From: DASYTH01 sp045806965
Lineage (GTDB): Bacteria; Actinomycetota; Actinomycetes; Mycobacteriales; Pseudonocardiaceae
Direction: 5' to 3'
DNA length: 64,000 nt
NCBI GenBank assembly: GCA_045806965.1
Contig: JBJMIG010000066.1
Coordinates: forward strand, 77,585-141,584
This document shows, in pieces, positions 25,301-33,268 of this stretch. A program made the position numbers and the translations under genes. The notes under the pieces are model-generated. The model searched no databases. It was not told the DNA's origin and was given only the letters and a program-made list of their open reading frames with translations. Position 1 is the first letter of the stretch, and every line of letters begins with the position of its first letter.

Positions 25301-25421
25301 TCGCCGAGGCCGGCTTGTCGGGGTTCACATCCTCGTCGGCGGACGCGATGCCGGTACCCAGCATCAGCAGCCCACCCGTGACCAGTGCGGTCTGAAGTCC
25401 GCGCTTCGCCCAGGTTTGCAT
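22365..25421 (-). CDS. giant secreted chaplin-like repeat protein
   Basis: A 1,018-residue exported protein. A signal peptide (residues 1-~28, ending ASA) resembles those of Streptomyces chaplins. Residues ~99-778 hold 13 units of about 51 residues, each starting with a G-N-[VL]-V-type motif. About 9 residues later comes P-V/L-x-x-x-G-N-A, then a hydrophobic G-containing stretch and a Ser/Thr/Gly-rich linker. The spacing G-N, P-V, G-N, G agrees residue for residue with the chaplin domain as I remember it from ChpE. Cysteines are almost absent, and the motif decays toward the C-terminus. A tail (~790-1018) has GGLPTGNLA tandem repeats and Pro/Leu-rich sequence. ATG at 25421 has GGAAGGAGA upstream. 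A cell-surface structural or amyloid-like role is inferred. Confidence 0.75.
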   Translation of the reverse strand: MQTWAKRGLQTALVTGGLLMLGTGIASADEDVNPDKPASAIDGSLTIPVRIDQNAFGTPLGPVEAPAIERTIEISPSDLGNPSAMASGVLGSGASGDTLTGNRVAGDLVVPVNVSGNAIALGGDAVAQGTSDQSAAVSRPQVADGAGGTLAGNVVDLDYALPVQVTGNAISGIGNAYACSTSTQSAAATGDIMTDGRGGTLAGNVVAGQWATPLQATGNAISGLGSAAATSDATTEGTAGGWIWTNGDGSFGSGTVGAIPLAVPLEANGNALGAAAVTGSQTTSDATATVGDKKPGRYYDLDRPNYVLTSGNLATAAGTVVAPAVAGPVSVNCNSGGVLGLSGAGCATVTSADAGGNAQTDGFGSAVGGNMVDPAVALPAEVIGNAAAVGGDAIAVQDNAVSSTAGGGNQTHGTDGAACGNVIAPMASGPVDVMSNAAAAVGSAVTGVSNTADVSSGGFTGTVGTDSLISGNTATTEAVLPAEGFGNGVAALGEASTNTTETKVSSAGGPIVSLDPAGFGAANVLDGALAGPAQVMGNGAGIVGDTSSVINAHNTMQSSGDATTTGNNGSLAGNIGRLAVSAPTQVFGSNATAGGTGVAQGMSDTQSTAGGKNQSNGIGGFGAGNLVDVPAGGAAQAFGESVAALGLSGGTGQSSTASTAGGTDGTAGTAGTVSGNVVTAQAMPIVQSFGAAAAALGGLNGAAGSSATSATSGGAAATNGDFGTISGNLLAVPALAAAQPSGDAVSAIGSTAFATSAAQTNGTAGGATTTSGVAGLLSGMDGTVPLGADAPVYDVPVALLANALTSSSNSSNFTVGETKPTLELAYLSNSLKGLSVTQAPRMPELNRSSRDMGPVPGLEMLSGLLNGLPLVGGLPVGNVAGGLPTGNLAGGLPTGNLAGGLPTGNLAGGLPTGNLAGGLPVKNLTGGLPTGGLPGLPGLPAIPAMPGLPAGLPVHLNAPQVGAPALPALGQTGGLPVRVPALPGLDTPAAQPAAGTDSPTLADTRSKLAALFSDQHIS
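22677..22784 (-). repeat. four perfect 27-bp tandem repeats (GGLPTGNLA)
   Basis: Unit GAGATTCCCGGTCGGCAGAC plus CACCCGC, read on the + strand, is repeated at 22677, 22704, 22731 and 22758 without change. Diverged units lie on both sides (about 22623-22676 and 22785-22803). It encodes nine-residue GGLPTGNLA repeats in the C-terminal tail, and identical DNA suggests recent expansion. Confidence 0.9.
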
Positions 25422-25557
25422 CGAAGGCTCTCCTTCCGTAGTCCCTTGCGGGGGTTTGGGCGGGTGGCCGGCCGCATGGCACAGCGGGGCAACGACCACC
25501 CGAGTTCGTGGGGGTTTGTGGAACGGTGCTGGCGATTCGGCGCTGCGCGCCGGGAGG

Positions 25558-26352
25558 TCAGTCGGGGCTTACCCCCGGGGCTCTGCGCGGCGCGGCGATC
25601 AGCCGAGGCTCGGTTGCGGGCGGTGCCGGCACCCGGACCAGGCCGCAGCGCCCGGCGCTGACCGGCAGGGCGAACACCGGGGAGTCACCTCCGCCGCCCG
25701 CATGGCCGGCGCCGCCCGAGGGCGCCGCCGGTTGCGCGACCGGCAGCCGCGGCGGATTCGGGAGAACCCACGGCGCCGGCGACCCCGGTGCCGGCGACCC
25801 ATGGCGGATCAGACCGGCGGACGCGTCGACCGGTTCGCCCGGCGCGGACGCCTCCGGGGTGGCGGACGGTGCACCGGCAGGCGGCGCGAGGACCGCCGAC
25901 TCGGACGGAGCGCCGGCCGGCCCGAGGACCCCCGCCGCGCCGGCGCCCTGGTCGAGCCCGCCGAGGTCGACCAGCACCCGCGGCGCCTGCCCGATCTGGT
26001 CGGCCAGATCGTCGCGCAGGTTCTCGGCCAAGCCGCCGCCCAGGTCGTCCGCGAGCCGGGCCGGCCAGGCACCGAGGTCGGTGACCCCTTGTGCCGGCAA
26101 CATCCGCTCCACCTCGCACGCCTGCTGGGTCGGCCGCACGGCCAGCAGTTCGCCGGCGACGGATGGCTCCGCCAGCCCGGGCGCGGCCGGTTGGGCCGCC
26201 GGGCACCGTGGATCCGCCGAAGCGGACGCCGAGGAGATCGCGACCGCGATCGCGGTGCCGGCGACCGAACCACCGAGAACGATCAGTGTCCGCCGCATGG
26301 TGCGGCGCAACAGCGCGGCGCCGTCGGCGGGGGATTCGTCCACAGTAGACAT
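25558..26352 (-). CDS. secreted hypothetical protein next to the chaplin-like gene
   Basis: A 264-residue exported protein with no recognised domain. Residues ~18-47 form a signal sequence (RRTMRRT then a hydrophobic stretch ending ASASADP). The mature part is Ala/Pro/Gly-rich. It has a predicted helical segment (about 85-130: LADDLGGGLAENLRDDLADQIGQ) and only three Cys residues (in DPRCPA, QQACEV and GRCGLV). ATG at 26352 has CAGG close upstream, which is weak; an alternative start inside the signal sequence is possible. It is on the same strand, 136 nt upstream of the chaplin-like gene, and may be cotranscribed with it as a second surface component. Confidence 0.6.
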   Translation of the reverse strand: MSTVDESPADGAALLRRTMRRTLIVLGGSVAGTAIAVAISSASASADPRCPAAQPAAPGLAEPSVAGELLAVRPTQQACEVERMLPAQGVTDLGAWPARLADDLGGGLAENLRDDLADQIGQAPRVLVDLGGLDQGAGAAGVLGPAGAPSESAVLAPPAGAPSATPEASAPGEPVDASAGLIRHGSPAPGSPAPWVLPNPPRLPVAQPAAPSGGAGHAGGGGDSPVFALPVSAGRCGLVRVPAPPATEPRLIAAPRRAPGVSPD

Positions 26353-26570
26353 ACCTGTCGGTCGGGGGCCATGGGTCGTGCAGCCGGTAGATTTTCATCA
26401 GTTCGGCCCGCCACGCACGCCCGACACCAACAGACTCCCTGATCGTGTGACGAACACAGAGTGTTTTCACTCTTCACGGTGAGTAGTGTTCCCACCGGTG
26501 CCATGTTCTTCCGGTCCGGCTCGCTGGGCGCCGAGCCCAGATGCCGCTCCCGGATGTCGGCTTCGACCGA

Positions 26571-26576
26571 TACCGT
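26571..26576 (+). promoter_or_regulatory. -10 element (TACCGT) for the AI-2E operon
   Basis: TACCGT is 8 nt before the ATG at 26585 with no Shine-Dalgarno sequence between, so the mRNA is probably leaderless. Confidence 0.5.
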
Positions 26577-26584
26577 GACGTCCG

Positions 26585-27769
26585 ATGAGCAGACCAACGA
26601 AAGACCGGGTCGCGGGCCTGAAGCACCCCAGCAACGGCACCGCCACCGATGTGACCGAGCTGGTGCCGAGAGGCCTGCGGGTGAGCGCCGCCCTTGCGTG
26701 GCGGTTCCTCGTGGTGATCGCCGCGCTGTACGTGATCGTGTGGCTGGCCGGCTACTTCTTCCAGCTGGTGATCCCGCTGGCCGTGGCGCTGCTGCTGGCC
26801 GCGCTGATGGCGCCGGGGGTCGACCGGCTGGAACGGTGGAACGTGCCGCGCTGGGCATCGGTGGTGCTGGTGCTGATCGGCGGTCTCGCCGTGCTCGGCG
26901 GCCTGCTCACGTTCGTGATCCTGCAGTTCATCGACGGGCTGCCGCAACTGCAGGACCAGGTGTCGAGCAGCCTCGACCAGATCAAGGACTGGGTCACCAA
27001 CGGCCCGCTCCATGTCAGCGGCGAACAACTCACGACCTACCTGAACAACGTCATCAGTTCGATCAAGGAGAACCAGTCGGCGATCACCTCGGGCGCGATC
27101 ACCACCGCCGCGACCATCGGCGAGGTGCTCACCGGGCTGCTGCTCACCCTGTTCGTGCTGATCTTCCTGCTGTACGACGGGCGCGGGATCTGGCAGTTCG
27201 TGATCCGCGGCGTGCCGGAGCGGGTGCGCGACCGGGTCGACCTGGCCGGCCGGCGCGGGTTCGGGGCGCTGGTCAGCTTCGTCCGGGCGACCGCGGCGGT
27301 GGCCCTGGTCGACGCCGTCGGCATCGGCATCGGGCTCTGGATCCTCGGCGTCCCGCTGGTCATCCCGCTGGCCGCGCTGGTGTTCCTCGGTGCGTTCATC
27401 CCGATCGTCGGCGCGGTGATCGCGGGCACCGTGGCCGTGCTGGTCGCGCTGGTCACCAATGGCTTCGTGACCGCGCTGATCGTGCTGGCCGTCGTGATCG
27501 CGGTGATGCAACTGGAGGGCCACGTGCTCCAGCCGTGGCTGCTTGGCCGGGCGGTGCGGCTGCACCCGCTGGCCGTGGTGCTGGCCATCGCCGCCGGTTT
27601 ACTCGCCGCCGGGATTGCCGGGGCGCTGATGGCGGTGCCGCTGCTGGCCGCGCTCAACGCCGGCATCAGGTCCTTGACACATCAGGAGGTGGAGCCCGAA
27701 CCGGAGGAGGTCGACCCGCTCGCCACGCCCGAGTCCGGGGAGATCGGCGAGACCGCCGAGCGGACATGA
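26585..27769 (+). CDS. AI-2E family transporter
   Basis: A 394-residue membrane protein of the AI-2E/PerM family, with about eight transmembrane segments. It has the family's long extracytoplasmic stretch after helix 3 (about 115-175, DGLPQLQDQVSSSLDQIKDW) and the C-terminal motifs FIPIVGAVIAGTVAVLVAL, GHVLQPWLLGRAVRLHPLAVVLAI and AGIAGALMAVPLLA. Members transport various small ions or molecules; autoinducer-2 export is only one case. Its stop overlaps the start of the MacS-type kinase by 4 nt (ATGA), so this membrane protein is tightly linked to a two-component system and may supply or modulate its signal. Confidence 0.88.
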   Translation: MSRPTKDRVAGLKHPSNGTATDVTELVPRGLRVSAALAWRFLVVIAALYVIVWLAGYFFQLVIPLAVALLLAALMAPGVDRLERWNVPRWASVVLVLIGGLAVLGGLLTFVILQFIDGLPQLQDQVSSSLDQIKDWVTNGPLHVSGEQLTTYLNNVISSIKENQSAITSGAITTAATIGEVLTGLLLTLFVLIFLLYDGRGIWQFVIRGVPERVRDRVDLAGRRGFGALVSFVRATAAVALVDAVGIGIGLWILGVPLVIPLAALVFLGAFIPIVGAVIAGTVAVLVALVTNGFVTALIVLAVVIAVMQLEGHVLQPWLLGRAVRLHPLAVVLAIAAGLLAAGIAGALMAVPLLAALNAGIRSLTHQEVEPEPEEVDPLATPESGEIGETAERT

Positions 27770-28893
27770 CCCCGCTGGCAGCCACCCAGGACCCGACCAC
27801 ACCGCTGTGGTGGGGCGCCGTGGTGCTGCGGGTGTTCACCCTGCTCTTCGCCGGTGCGGTCCTGGTCCAGCACTACGACGGGTACGCCCGGCCGACCCTC
27901 GGCGCGGTGGTGATCGCCCTGATGATCGGCTGGACCGCCCTGTGCTCCTACGTCTACCTCAACGAGTCCGCGCGCTGGCTCACCTTCACCGTGCTCGACC
28001 TGGCGTTGTGCTGCGTGTTCATGACCGCCTCCCGGTGGGTGCTCACCGACGCGCAGCTCACCGGGCCGGCCACCCCGCTGGTGCCGACGATCTGGGTGGC
28101 CGGGGCGGTGGCGGCCGGGGCGGTGCGCGGCGGCCCGGTCGTCGGCACGATCTTCGGCGTGGTCGTCGCCGGGTTCAACTACGGCGTGCGCGGTTTCGTC
28201 GACACCGACCTGACCAGGGACGCGGTGCTGCTGATCGGTGCCGGCTACGTGCTCGGGCTGGCCGCGAACAACTCGAGGAAGGCGGCCGAGCGGCTGGCTC
28301 GGGCGCTGCGCGCGGAGGCCGCGACGGCCGAGCGGGAACGGCTGGCCAGGAGCATCCACGACGGCGTGCTCCAGGTGCTGGCCCGGGTCCGCAGCCGGGG
28401 CGCCGCGCTCGGCGGCGAGGCCGCCGAGCTGGCCGAGTTGGCCGGCGCGCAGGAGGTGGCGCTGCGCGCGCTGGTCACCGCCGGACCACCGGAGTCGACG
28501 GCGGACGGCACCGCGGACCTGTCGGCGCGGCTGCGGGTGCTGGCCACCGACCGGGTACAAGTGGCCACGCCGGCGACCGCGGTGCCGCTGGCCGAGGCCG
28601 CCGTCGCCGAGCTCGTCTTCCTGGTCCGGGAGGCCCTGCAGAACGTCCGGCGGCATGCCGGTCCGCTGGCCAAGGCCTGGGTGCTGGTCGAGGATCTCGG
28701 CACCGAGGTCGTGGTCAGCGTGCGCGACGACGGCCCGGGCATCCCGGCGGGTCGGATCGAGGCTGCCGATGCGGAGGGGCGGCTCGGCATCGCCCGTTCG
28801 ATCAAGGGGCGGGTGGGAGAACTTGGCGGGACCATCGCTCTGGACACGGCGCCCGACGCCGGCACGGAGTGGGAGGTGCGGGTGCCGAGATGA
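27766..28893 (+). CDS. macS: MacS-family sensor histidine kinase
   Basis: A 375-residue membrane kinase. The N-terminal DUF5931-like domain (about 1-170) has five to six hydrophobic helices starting PLWWGAVVLRVFTLLFAG, which is the MacS hallmark. Then come the HisKA_3 dimerisation helix with IHDGVLQ (phospho-acceptor H198) and an HATPase domain with N-box VREALQNVRRHAG and RDDGPGIPAG, followed by GRLGIARSIKGR. In Streptomyces MacS works with MacR in membrane homeostasis and antibiotic control. ATGA overlaps join it to the AI-2E gene upstream and to its regulator downstream. Confidence 0.85.
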   Translation: MTPLAATQDPTTPLWWGAVVLRVFTLLFAGAVLVQHYDGYARPTLGAVVIALMIGWTALCSYVYLNESARWLTFTVLDLALCCVFMTASRWVLTDAQLTGPATPLVPTIWVAGAVAAGAVRGGPVVGTIFGVVVAGFNYGVRGFVDTDLTRDAVLLIGAGYVLGLAANNSRKAAERLARALRAEAATAERERLARSIHDGVLQVLARVRSRGAALGGEAAELAELAGAQEVALRALVTAGPPESTADGTADLSARLRVLATDRVQVATPATAVPLAEAAVAELVFLVREALQNVRRHAGPLAKAWVLVEDLGTEVVVSVRDDGPGIPAGRIEAADAEGRLGIARSIKGRVGELGGTIALDTAPDAGTEWEVRVPR

Positions 28894-29543
28894 CCGAGCG
28901 GCGGATCTCCGTGATGGTGGTGGACGACCACCCGATGTGGCGTGACGGAGTCGCCAGGGACCTGGCCGAGCGCGGCTTCGACGTGCGAGCCACGGCCGGC
29001 GACGCGGCCGCCGCGATCCGGATCGCCAGGGCGGTCCGACCGGACGTGGTGCTGATGGACCTCAACCTCGGAACCGCCTCCGGGGTGGACGCGACCAGGG
29101 AGATCGTCGGGCAGCGGGCCGGCACCAGGGTGCTTGTGCTCTCCGCGAGTGGCGAGCACGCCGACGTGTTGGAGGCGGTCAAGGCGGGTGCCTCCGGATA
29201 TCTGGTGAAATCCGCCTCCGCGGCGGAGTTGGTGGACGCGGTGCGCCGGACCGCGGCCGGTGACGCGGTGTTCACCGCGGGCCTTGCCGGGCTGGTGCTC
29301 GGCGAGTACCGGCGGATGGCGACCGAGCCGGAGGGCCGGGCGCCGCGGCTCTCCGAGCGGGAGACCGAAGTGCTCCGGTTGGTGGCGAAGGGACTGTCCG
29401 CGCGGCAGATCGCCGACCGGCTGTTCCTGTCGCACCGCACCGTGGAGAACCACGTGCAGTCCACGCTGCGCAAGTTGCAGCTGCACAACCGGGTCGAGCT
29501 GGCTCGCTACGCCATTGAGCACGGCTTGGACGGCGACAGCTAG
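28890..29543 (+). CDS. macR: LuxR/NarL-type response regulator (MacR)
   Basis: A 217-residue regulator. Its receiver domain has acidic D12-D13, phospho-acceptor D57 (VVLMDLNLG) and K107 (GYLVKSAS). A C-terminal LuxR helix-turn-helix (about 150-212) contains LSERETEVLRLVAKGLSARQIA and HRTVENHVQSTLRKL. It is the cognate partner of the kinase whose stop overlaps its ATG (ATGA). Targets in Streptomyces are membrane-protein genes. Here the AI-2E gene of the same operon and the DUF1707 gene 32 nt downstream are obvious candidates. Confidence 0.9.
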   Translation: MTERRISVMVVDDHPMWRDGVARDLAERGFDVRATAGDAAAAIRIARAVRPDVVLMDLNLGTASGVDATREIVGQRAGTRVLVLSASGEHADVLEAVKAGASGYLVKSASAAELVDAVRRTAAGDAVFTAGLAGLVLGEYRRMATEPEGRAPRLSERETEVLRLVAKGLSARQIADRLFLSHRTVENHVQSTLRKLQLHNRVELARYAIEHGLDGDS

Positions 29544-29575
29544 TTTTGTGGAGTGAGCGAGTTGGTGAGGCAGCC

Positions 29576-30193
29576 ATGAACCACCCGGTGGATCCGCGCA
29601 CCCTGCGGGTGTCCGACGCGGAGCGCGAGCATGTGGTCGCCTTGTTGCAGAAGGCGATCGGGCAGGGTCTGCTCAGCCTGGACGAGTTCACCGGCCGCAC
29701 CGACGTCGCGTTGGCCGCCAAGACCAGGGGTGAGCTGAACGCGGTGCTGGTCGACCTGCCCGGGATGGTGCACCGCGAGGCCACCGCGCCGGCCAGTCAA
29801 CAGCCGGTCGAGCTGCGAGCCACGATGTCCACGCTGAAGCGCACCGGCGACTGGGTGGTGCCGGCCACCCTCCTGGTACAGAACCGAATGGCCTCAACGG
29901 ACCTGGACTTGACCGAGGCCCGGATCGACCATGCCGAGGTGCACATCGAACTGGACGTGGCGGGCGGGTCGGTGAACCTGCTCGTGCCGGACACCGCGAC
30001 GGTGGACGCGGACCAGGTCGAGGTCAACATGGGTAGCCTGAAGAACAAGATCGGCGGAGGGAACCGGGGCGGTCGGCCGCACATCGTGCTCAGCGGTTCG
30101 GTGCGGGCCGGGTCGCTGCGTATCCGACGCCCCACCTACATCCGCCTCGGCGCCCTGGTGATCCGCTTCCCATGGAAGATCAGTTGGGACTGA
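29576..30193 (+). CDS. DUF1707 domain protein
   Basis: A 205-residue protein. The N-terminal DUF1707/SHOCT-like segment (about 5-60: LRVSDAEREHVVALLQKAIGQGLLSLDEFTGRTDVALAAKTRGEL) is followed by a C-terminal beta-rich domain resembling the cell-wall-active/LiaF-type repeat (VHIELDVAGGSVNLLVPD, VLSGSVRAGSLRIRRP). The family is common in actinobacteria and often sits by envelope-stress regulators, fitting its place 32 nt after macR. ATG at 29576 has GAGG 6 nt upstream. No signal peptide or membrane helix is clear. Function unknown. Confidence 0.8.
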   Translation: MNHPVDPRTLRVSDAEREHVVALLQKAIGQGLLSLDEFTGRTDVALAAKTRGELNAVLVDLPGMVHREATAPASQQPVELRATMSTLKRTGDWVVPATLLVQNRMASTDLDLTEARIDHAEVHIELDVAGGSVNLLVPDTATVDADQVEVNMGSLKNKIGGGNRGGRPHIVLSGSVRAGSLRIRRPTYIRLGALVIRFPWKISWD

Positions 30194-30206
30194 CGGAGGG
30201 ATCGGC

Positions 30207-31238
30207 GTGAAGGCTCTCGTCAAGGTCGCACAGGGTCCGGGGCTCGAGCTGACCACCGTGCCGGATCCGGCGCCCGGCCCGGGCGACGTGGTGCTGCGCG
30301 TGCTGCGCACCGGCATCTGCGGCACCGACCTGCACATCGACGCATGGGACGACTGGGCGGCGCGGACCATCAGGGCGCCGCTGGTGCTCGGCCACGAGTT
30401 CGTCGGGGAGGTGGTCGAGGTCGGCCCGGCGGTGAGCACCGTGTCGGTGGGTGACCTCGCCAGCGGAGAGGGCCACCTGATCTGCGGGATGTGCCGCAAC
30501 TGCAAGGCGGGCCGCAGGCACCTGTGCGCCAACACCCGCGGTTTCGGGGTGCACGTCAACGGCGCGTTCGCCGAGTACGCCGTGCTGCCCGAACAGAACA
30601 CCTGGGTCCACAACTACCCCGTCGACCTGGACGTGGCAGCGATCTTCGACCCGTTCGGCAACGCCGTGCACACCGCGCTGTCCTTTCCGGTGTTCGGCGA
30701 GGACGTGCTGATCACCGGCGCCGGACCGATCGGGCTGATGGCCGCCGCGGTGGCCAAGCACGCGGGCGCCCGGCACGTGGTGATCACCGACGTGAGCGAG
30801 CACCGGCTGGAGCTGGCTCGCAAACTCGGGGTCGACCTGGCCCTGGACGTGAGTGGGCGGTCCATCGGCGACATCTACGCCCAGCTGGCCATGACCGAGG
30901 GCTTCGACGTCGGTCTGGAGATGTCCGGCCAGCCCTCCGCGCTGCGCGACATGATCGCGAACATGGCGCACGGCGGGCGGATCGCCATGCTCGGCCTGCC
31001 CGCCGAGGAGATCGCCGTCGACTGGAGCTCGGTGGTGCTGAAGATGATCACCATCAAGGGCATCTACGGGCGGGAGATGTTCGAGACCTGGTACGCCATG
31101 TCGGTGTTGTTGCAGGGCGGTCTCGACCTGTCCCCGGTGATCACGCACCGGCTGCCCCACACCGAGCACGCCGCCGCGTTCGCCACCGCGCGCAGCGGGA
31201 AGTGCGGCAAGGTCATCATGGACTGGACGGAGGGCTGA
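30207..31238 (+). CDS. tdh: L-threonine 3-dehydrogenase
   Basis: Zinc-dependent medium-chain dehydrogenase that oxidises L-threonine to 2-amino-3-ketobutyrate with NAD+. In the 343-residue protein the catalytic zinc ligands are C38 (GICGTDLHI) and H63-E64 (LGHE). The structural zinc uses C93, C96, C99 and C107 (LICGMCRNCKAGRRHLC). The Rossmann motif GAGPIGLMAAAVAK lies near 170. Its stop overlaps the start of kbl by 1 nt (TGATG), so both enzymes of the threonine-to-glycine pathway are made together. GTG at 30207 follows GGAGGG. Confidence 0.95.
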   Translation: MKALVKVAQGPGLELTTVPDPAPGPGDVVLRVLRTGICGTDLHIDAWDDWAARTIRAPLVLGHEFVGEVVEVGPAVSTVSVGDLASGEGHLICGMCRNCKAGRRHLCANTRGFGVHVNGAFAEYAVLPEQNTWVHNYPVDLDVAAIFDPFGNAVHTALSFPVFGEDVLITGAGPIGLMAAAVAKHAGARHVVITDVSEHRLELARKLGVDLALDVSGRSIGDIYAQLAMTEGFDVGLEMSGQPSALRDMIANMAHGGRIAMLGLPAEEIAVDWSSVVLKMITIKGIYGREMFETWYAMSVLLQGGLDLSPVITHRLPHTEHAAAFATARSGKCGKVIMDWTEG

Positions 31239-32434
31239 TGTTCGGCACGATGCGCGACGACCTGCGCCGAACGATCGAGGAGATCCGCGCCGCCGGGCTG
31301 TACAAGAGCGAGCGGGTGATCGCCAGCCCGCAGAACGCCACGGTTCGGGTCGGCGCGGGCGCCGAGGTGCTCAACTTCTGTGCCAACAACTACCTCGGCC
31401 TCGCCGACCATCCCGCGATGATCGCCGCGGCCAAGGACGCGTTGGAGCGCTGGGGGTTCGGCATGGCCTCGGTGCGCTTCATCTGCGGCACCCAGGAGCC
31501 GCACAAGGAGCTCGAGGCCCGGCTCTCGGAGTTCCTCGGCACCGAGGACACCATCCTGTACAGCTCATGCTTCGACGCGAACGGTGGCCTGTTCGAGACG
31601 CTGCTCTCCGACGCGGACGCGGTGATCTCCGACGAGCTCAACCATGCCTCGATCATCGACGGGGTGCGGCTGTGCAAGGCACGCCGGCTGCGCTACCGCA
31701 ACCGCGACCTGGCCGACCTCGAGCGGCAGTTGGTGGACGCGGCGGACGCGCGCTACCGGTTGATCGCGACCGACGGCGTGTTCTCCATGGACGGCTACTT
31801 CGCCCCGCTCGACGAGATCTGCGACCTGGCCGACCGGCACGACGCGCTGGTCATGGTGGACGACTCGCACGCGGTCGGTTTCATCGGCGACAAGGGCCGG
31901 GGCACCCCGGAGCGGTTCGGCGTGATCGACCGGGTGGACGTGGTGACCGGCACCCTCGGCAAGGCCCTCGGCGGCGCGAGCGGCGGCTACACCTCGGGCC
32001 GCGCGGAGATCATCGAGCTGCTCCGGCAGCGCTCCCGGCCGTACCTGTTCTCCAACTCGCTGGCTCCGGCGATCACCGCGGCCACCCTGGCCGGGCTCGA
32101 GCTGCTGGACTCCTCGGCCGAGCTGCTCGCCCGGCTGCGGGCCAACACGGCGCTGTTCCGCGCCAGGATGACCGAGGCGGGTTTCGACCTCTCACCCGGC
32201 GAGCACCCCATCATCCCGGTGCTGATCGGCGACGCCGCGCTCGCCGCCCGGATGGCGGACCTGTTGCTGGAGCGCGGGATCTACGTGATCGGCTTCTCCT
32301 ACCCGGTGGTGCCGCACGGCAAGGCCCGGATCCGGGTCCAGCTCTCCGCCGCGCATTCGACGGACGACGTCAACCGCGCGGTGGACGCGTTCATCGCCGC
32401 CCGCGATCAGCTCAACTCGGCCGCGGCCGGGTAG
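31238..32434 (+). CDS. kbl: glycine C-acetyltransferase (2-amino-3-ketobutyrate CoA ligase)
   Basis: PLP enzyme that splits 2-amino-3-ketobutyrate with CoA into glycine and acetyl-CoA, completing Tdh-dependent threonine degradation. The 398-residue alpha-oxoamine synthase has NFCANNYLGLADHP near 45, FGMASVRFICGTQEPHKELE, VDDSHAVGFIG near 207 and the PLP lysine K242 in GTLGKALGGASGGY. Its 3' end overlaps the convergent ribokinase gene by 28 nt. Confidence 0.95.
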   Translation: MFGTMRDDLRRTIEEIRAAGLYKSERVIASPQNATVRVGAGAEVLNFCANNYLGLADHPAMIAAAKDALERWGFGMASVRFICGTQEPHKELEARLSEFLGTEDTILYSSCFDANGGLFETLLSDADAVISDELNHASIIDGVRLCKARRLRYRNRDLADLERQLVDAADARYRLIATDGVFSMDGYFAPLDEICDLADRHDALVMVDDSHAVGFIGDKGRGTPERFGVIDRVDVVTGTLGKALGGASGGYTSGRAEIIELLRQRSRPYLFSNSLAPAITAATLAGLELLDSSAELLARLRANTALFRARMTEAGFDLSPGEHPIIPVLIGDAALAARMADLLLERGIYVIGFSYPVVPHGKARIRVQLSAAHSTDDVNRAVDAFIAARDQLNSAAAG

Positions 32435-33261
32435 GAGGGCTGGGCGCCGCGGCGGGTCACCGAGACGGCCGCCACCCGCACGGCGAGCTCGACCGCCGCG
32501 CGCAGATCCGAGCCTGCGGCAAGGCCGACAGCGAGCGCCCCGGTGAACGCGTCGCCGGCGCCGGTGGTGTCCACCGCGTTGACCTTCGGCGCGGCGATCT
32601 CGACGGTCGCATCCCGCTCGGCCACCACCGCCCCGCGCGCGCCGAGGGTGAGCACCACCGAACGCGGGCCGAGGCCGAGTAGCCGGCCGGGGTCGGCCGG
32701 GCCGTCGAGCAGCCAGGCCGCCTCGTGCTCGTTCACCACCAACGTGTCCACAATGGACAAGGTGGCCGGTGCGACCCTGGTGGCCGGCGAGAGGTTCAGC
32801 ACCGTCCGCACCCCGTCCGCCGCGGCGAGCGCGATCGCGTACTCCACAACGGAAACCGGCACCTCGAGCGAGGCGACCAGCACCCGGGCCGGACCGAGCA
32901 CCACGTCGTCCCCGGTCAACTCGGCGTTGGCGCCGGGGGACACCACGATCGCGTTCTCCCCATCCGGCGTCACGGTGATGTAGGCGACGCCGGTGCCCCG
33001 CTTGGCGCGGCGGACCCGGGACACGTCCACCCCGGCCGCGCGCATCGAGTCCAGCAGCAGACCGCCGTTCGGGTCCGGGCCGACCGCGCCCAGGAACGCC
33101 ACCCGGCCGCCGAGCCGGGCGGCCGCGACCGCGGTGTTCGCGCCCTTTCCGCCGGGCAGCACGGTGGTGTCGGAGCCGAGCACGGTCTCGCCGGCTTCCG
33201 GCCGGCGGGCCACGGCCACCACCAGATCGGCGTTCGCCGAGCCGAGCACCACGATGTCCAC
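32407..33261 (-). CDS. rbsK: ribokinase
   Basis: PfkB-family sugar kinase that phosphorylates ribose to ribose 5-phosphate. The 284-residue protein has the N-terminal motif PGGKGANTAVAAARLG near 38 and the C-terminal catalytic motif VDTTGAGDAFTGAL near 230 with the base Asp. These two sites and the overall length match ribokinases, but adenosine kinase-like or other pentose specificity is not excluded. No ribose transporter is adjacent. GTG at 33261 follows CACAAT by 7 nt. Its end overlaps kbl by 28 nt. Confidence 0.85.
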   Translation of the reverse strand: MDIVVLGSANADLVVAVARRPEAGETVLGSDTTVLPGGKGANTAVAAARLGGRVAFLGAVGPDPNGGLLLDSMRAAGVDVSRVRRAKRGTGVAYITVTPDGENAIVVSPGANAELTGDDVVLGPARVLVASLEVPVSVVEYAIALAAADGVRTVLNLSPATRVAPATLSIVDTLVVNEHEAAWLLDGPADPGRLLGLGPRSVVLTLGARGAVVAERDATVEIAAPKVNAVDTTGAGDAFTGALAVGLAAGSDLRAAVELAVRVAAVSVTRRGAQPSYPAAAELS

Positions 33262-33268
33262 GCACCCA

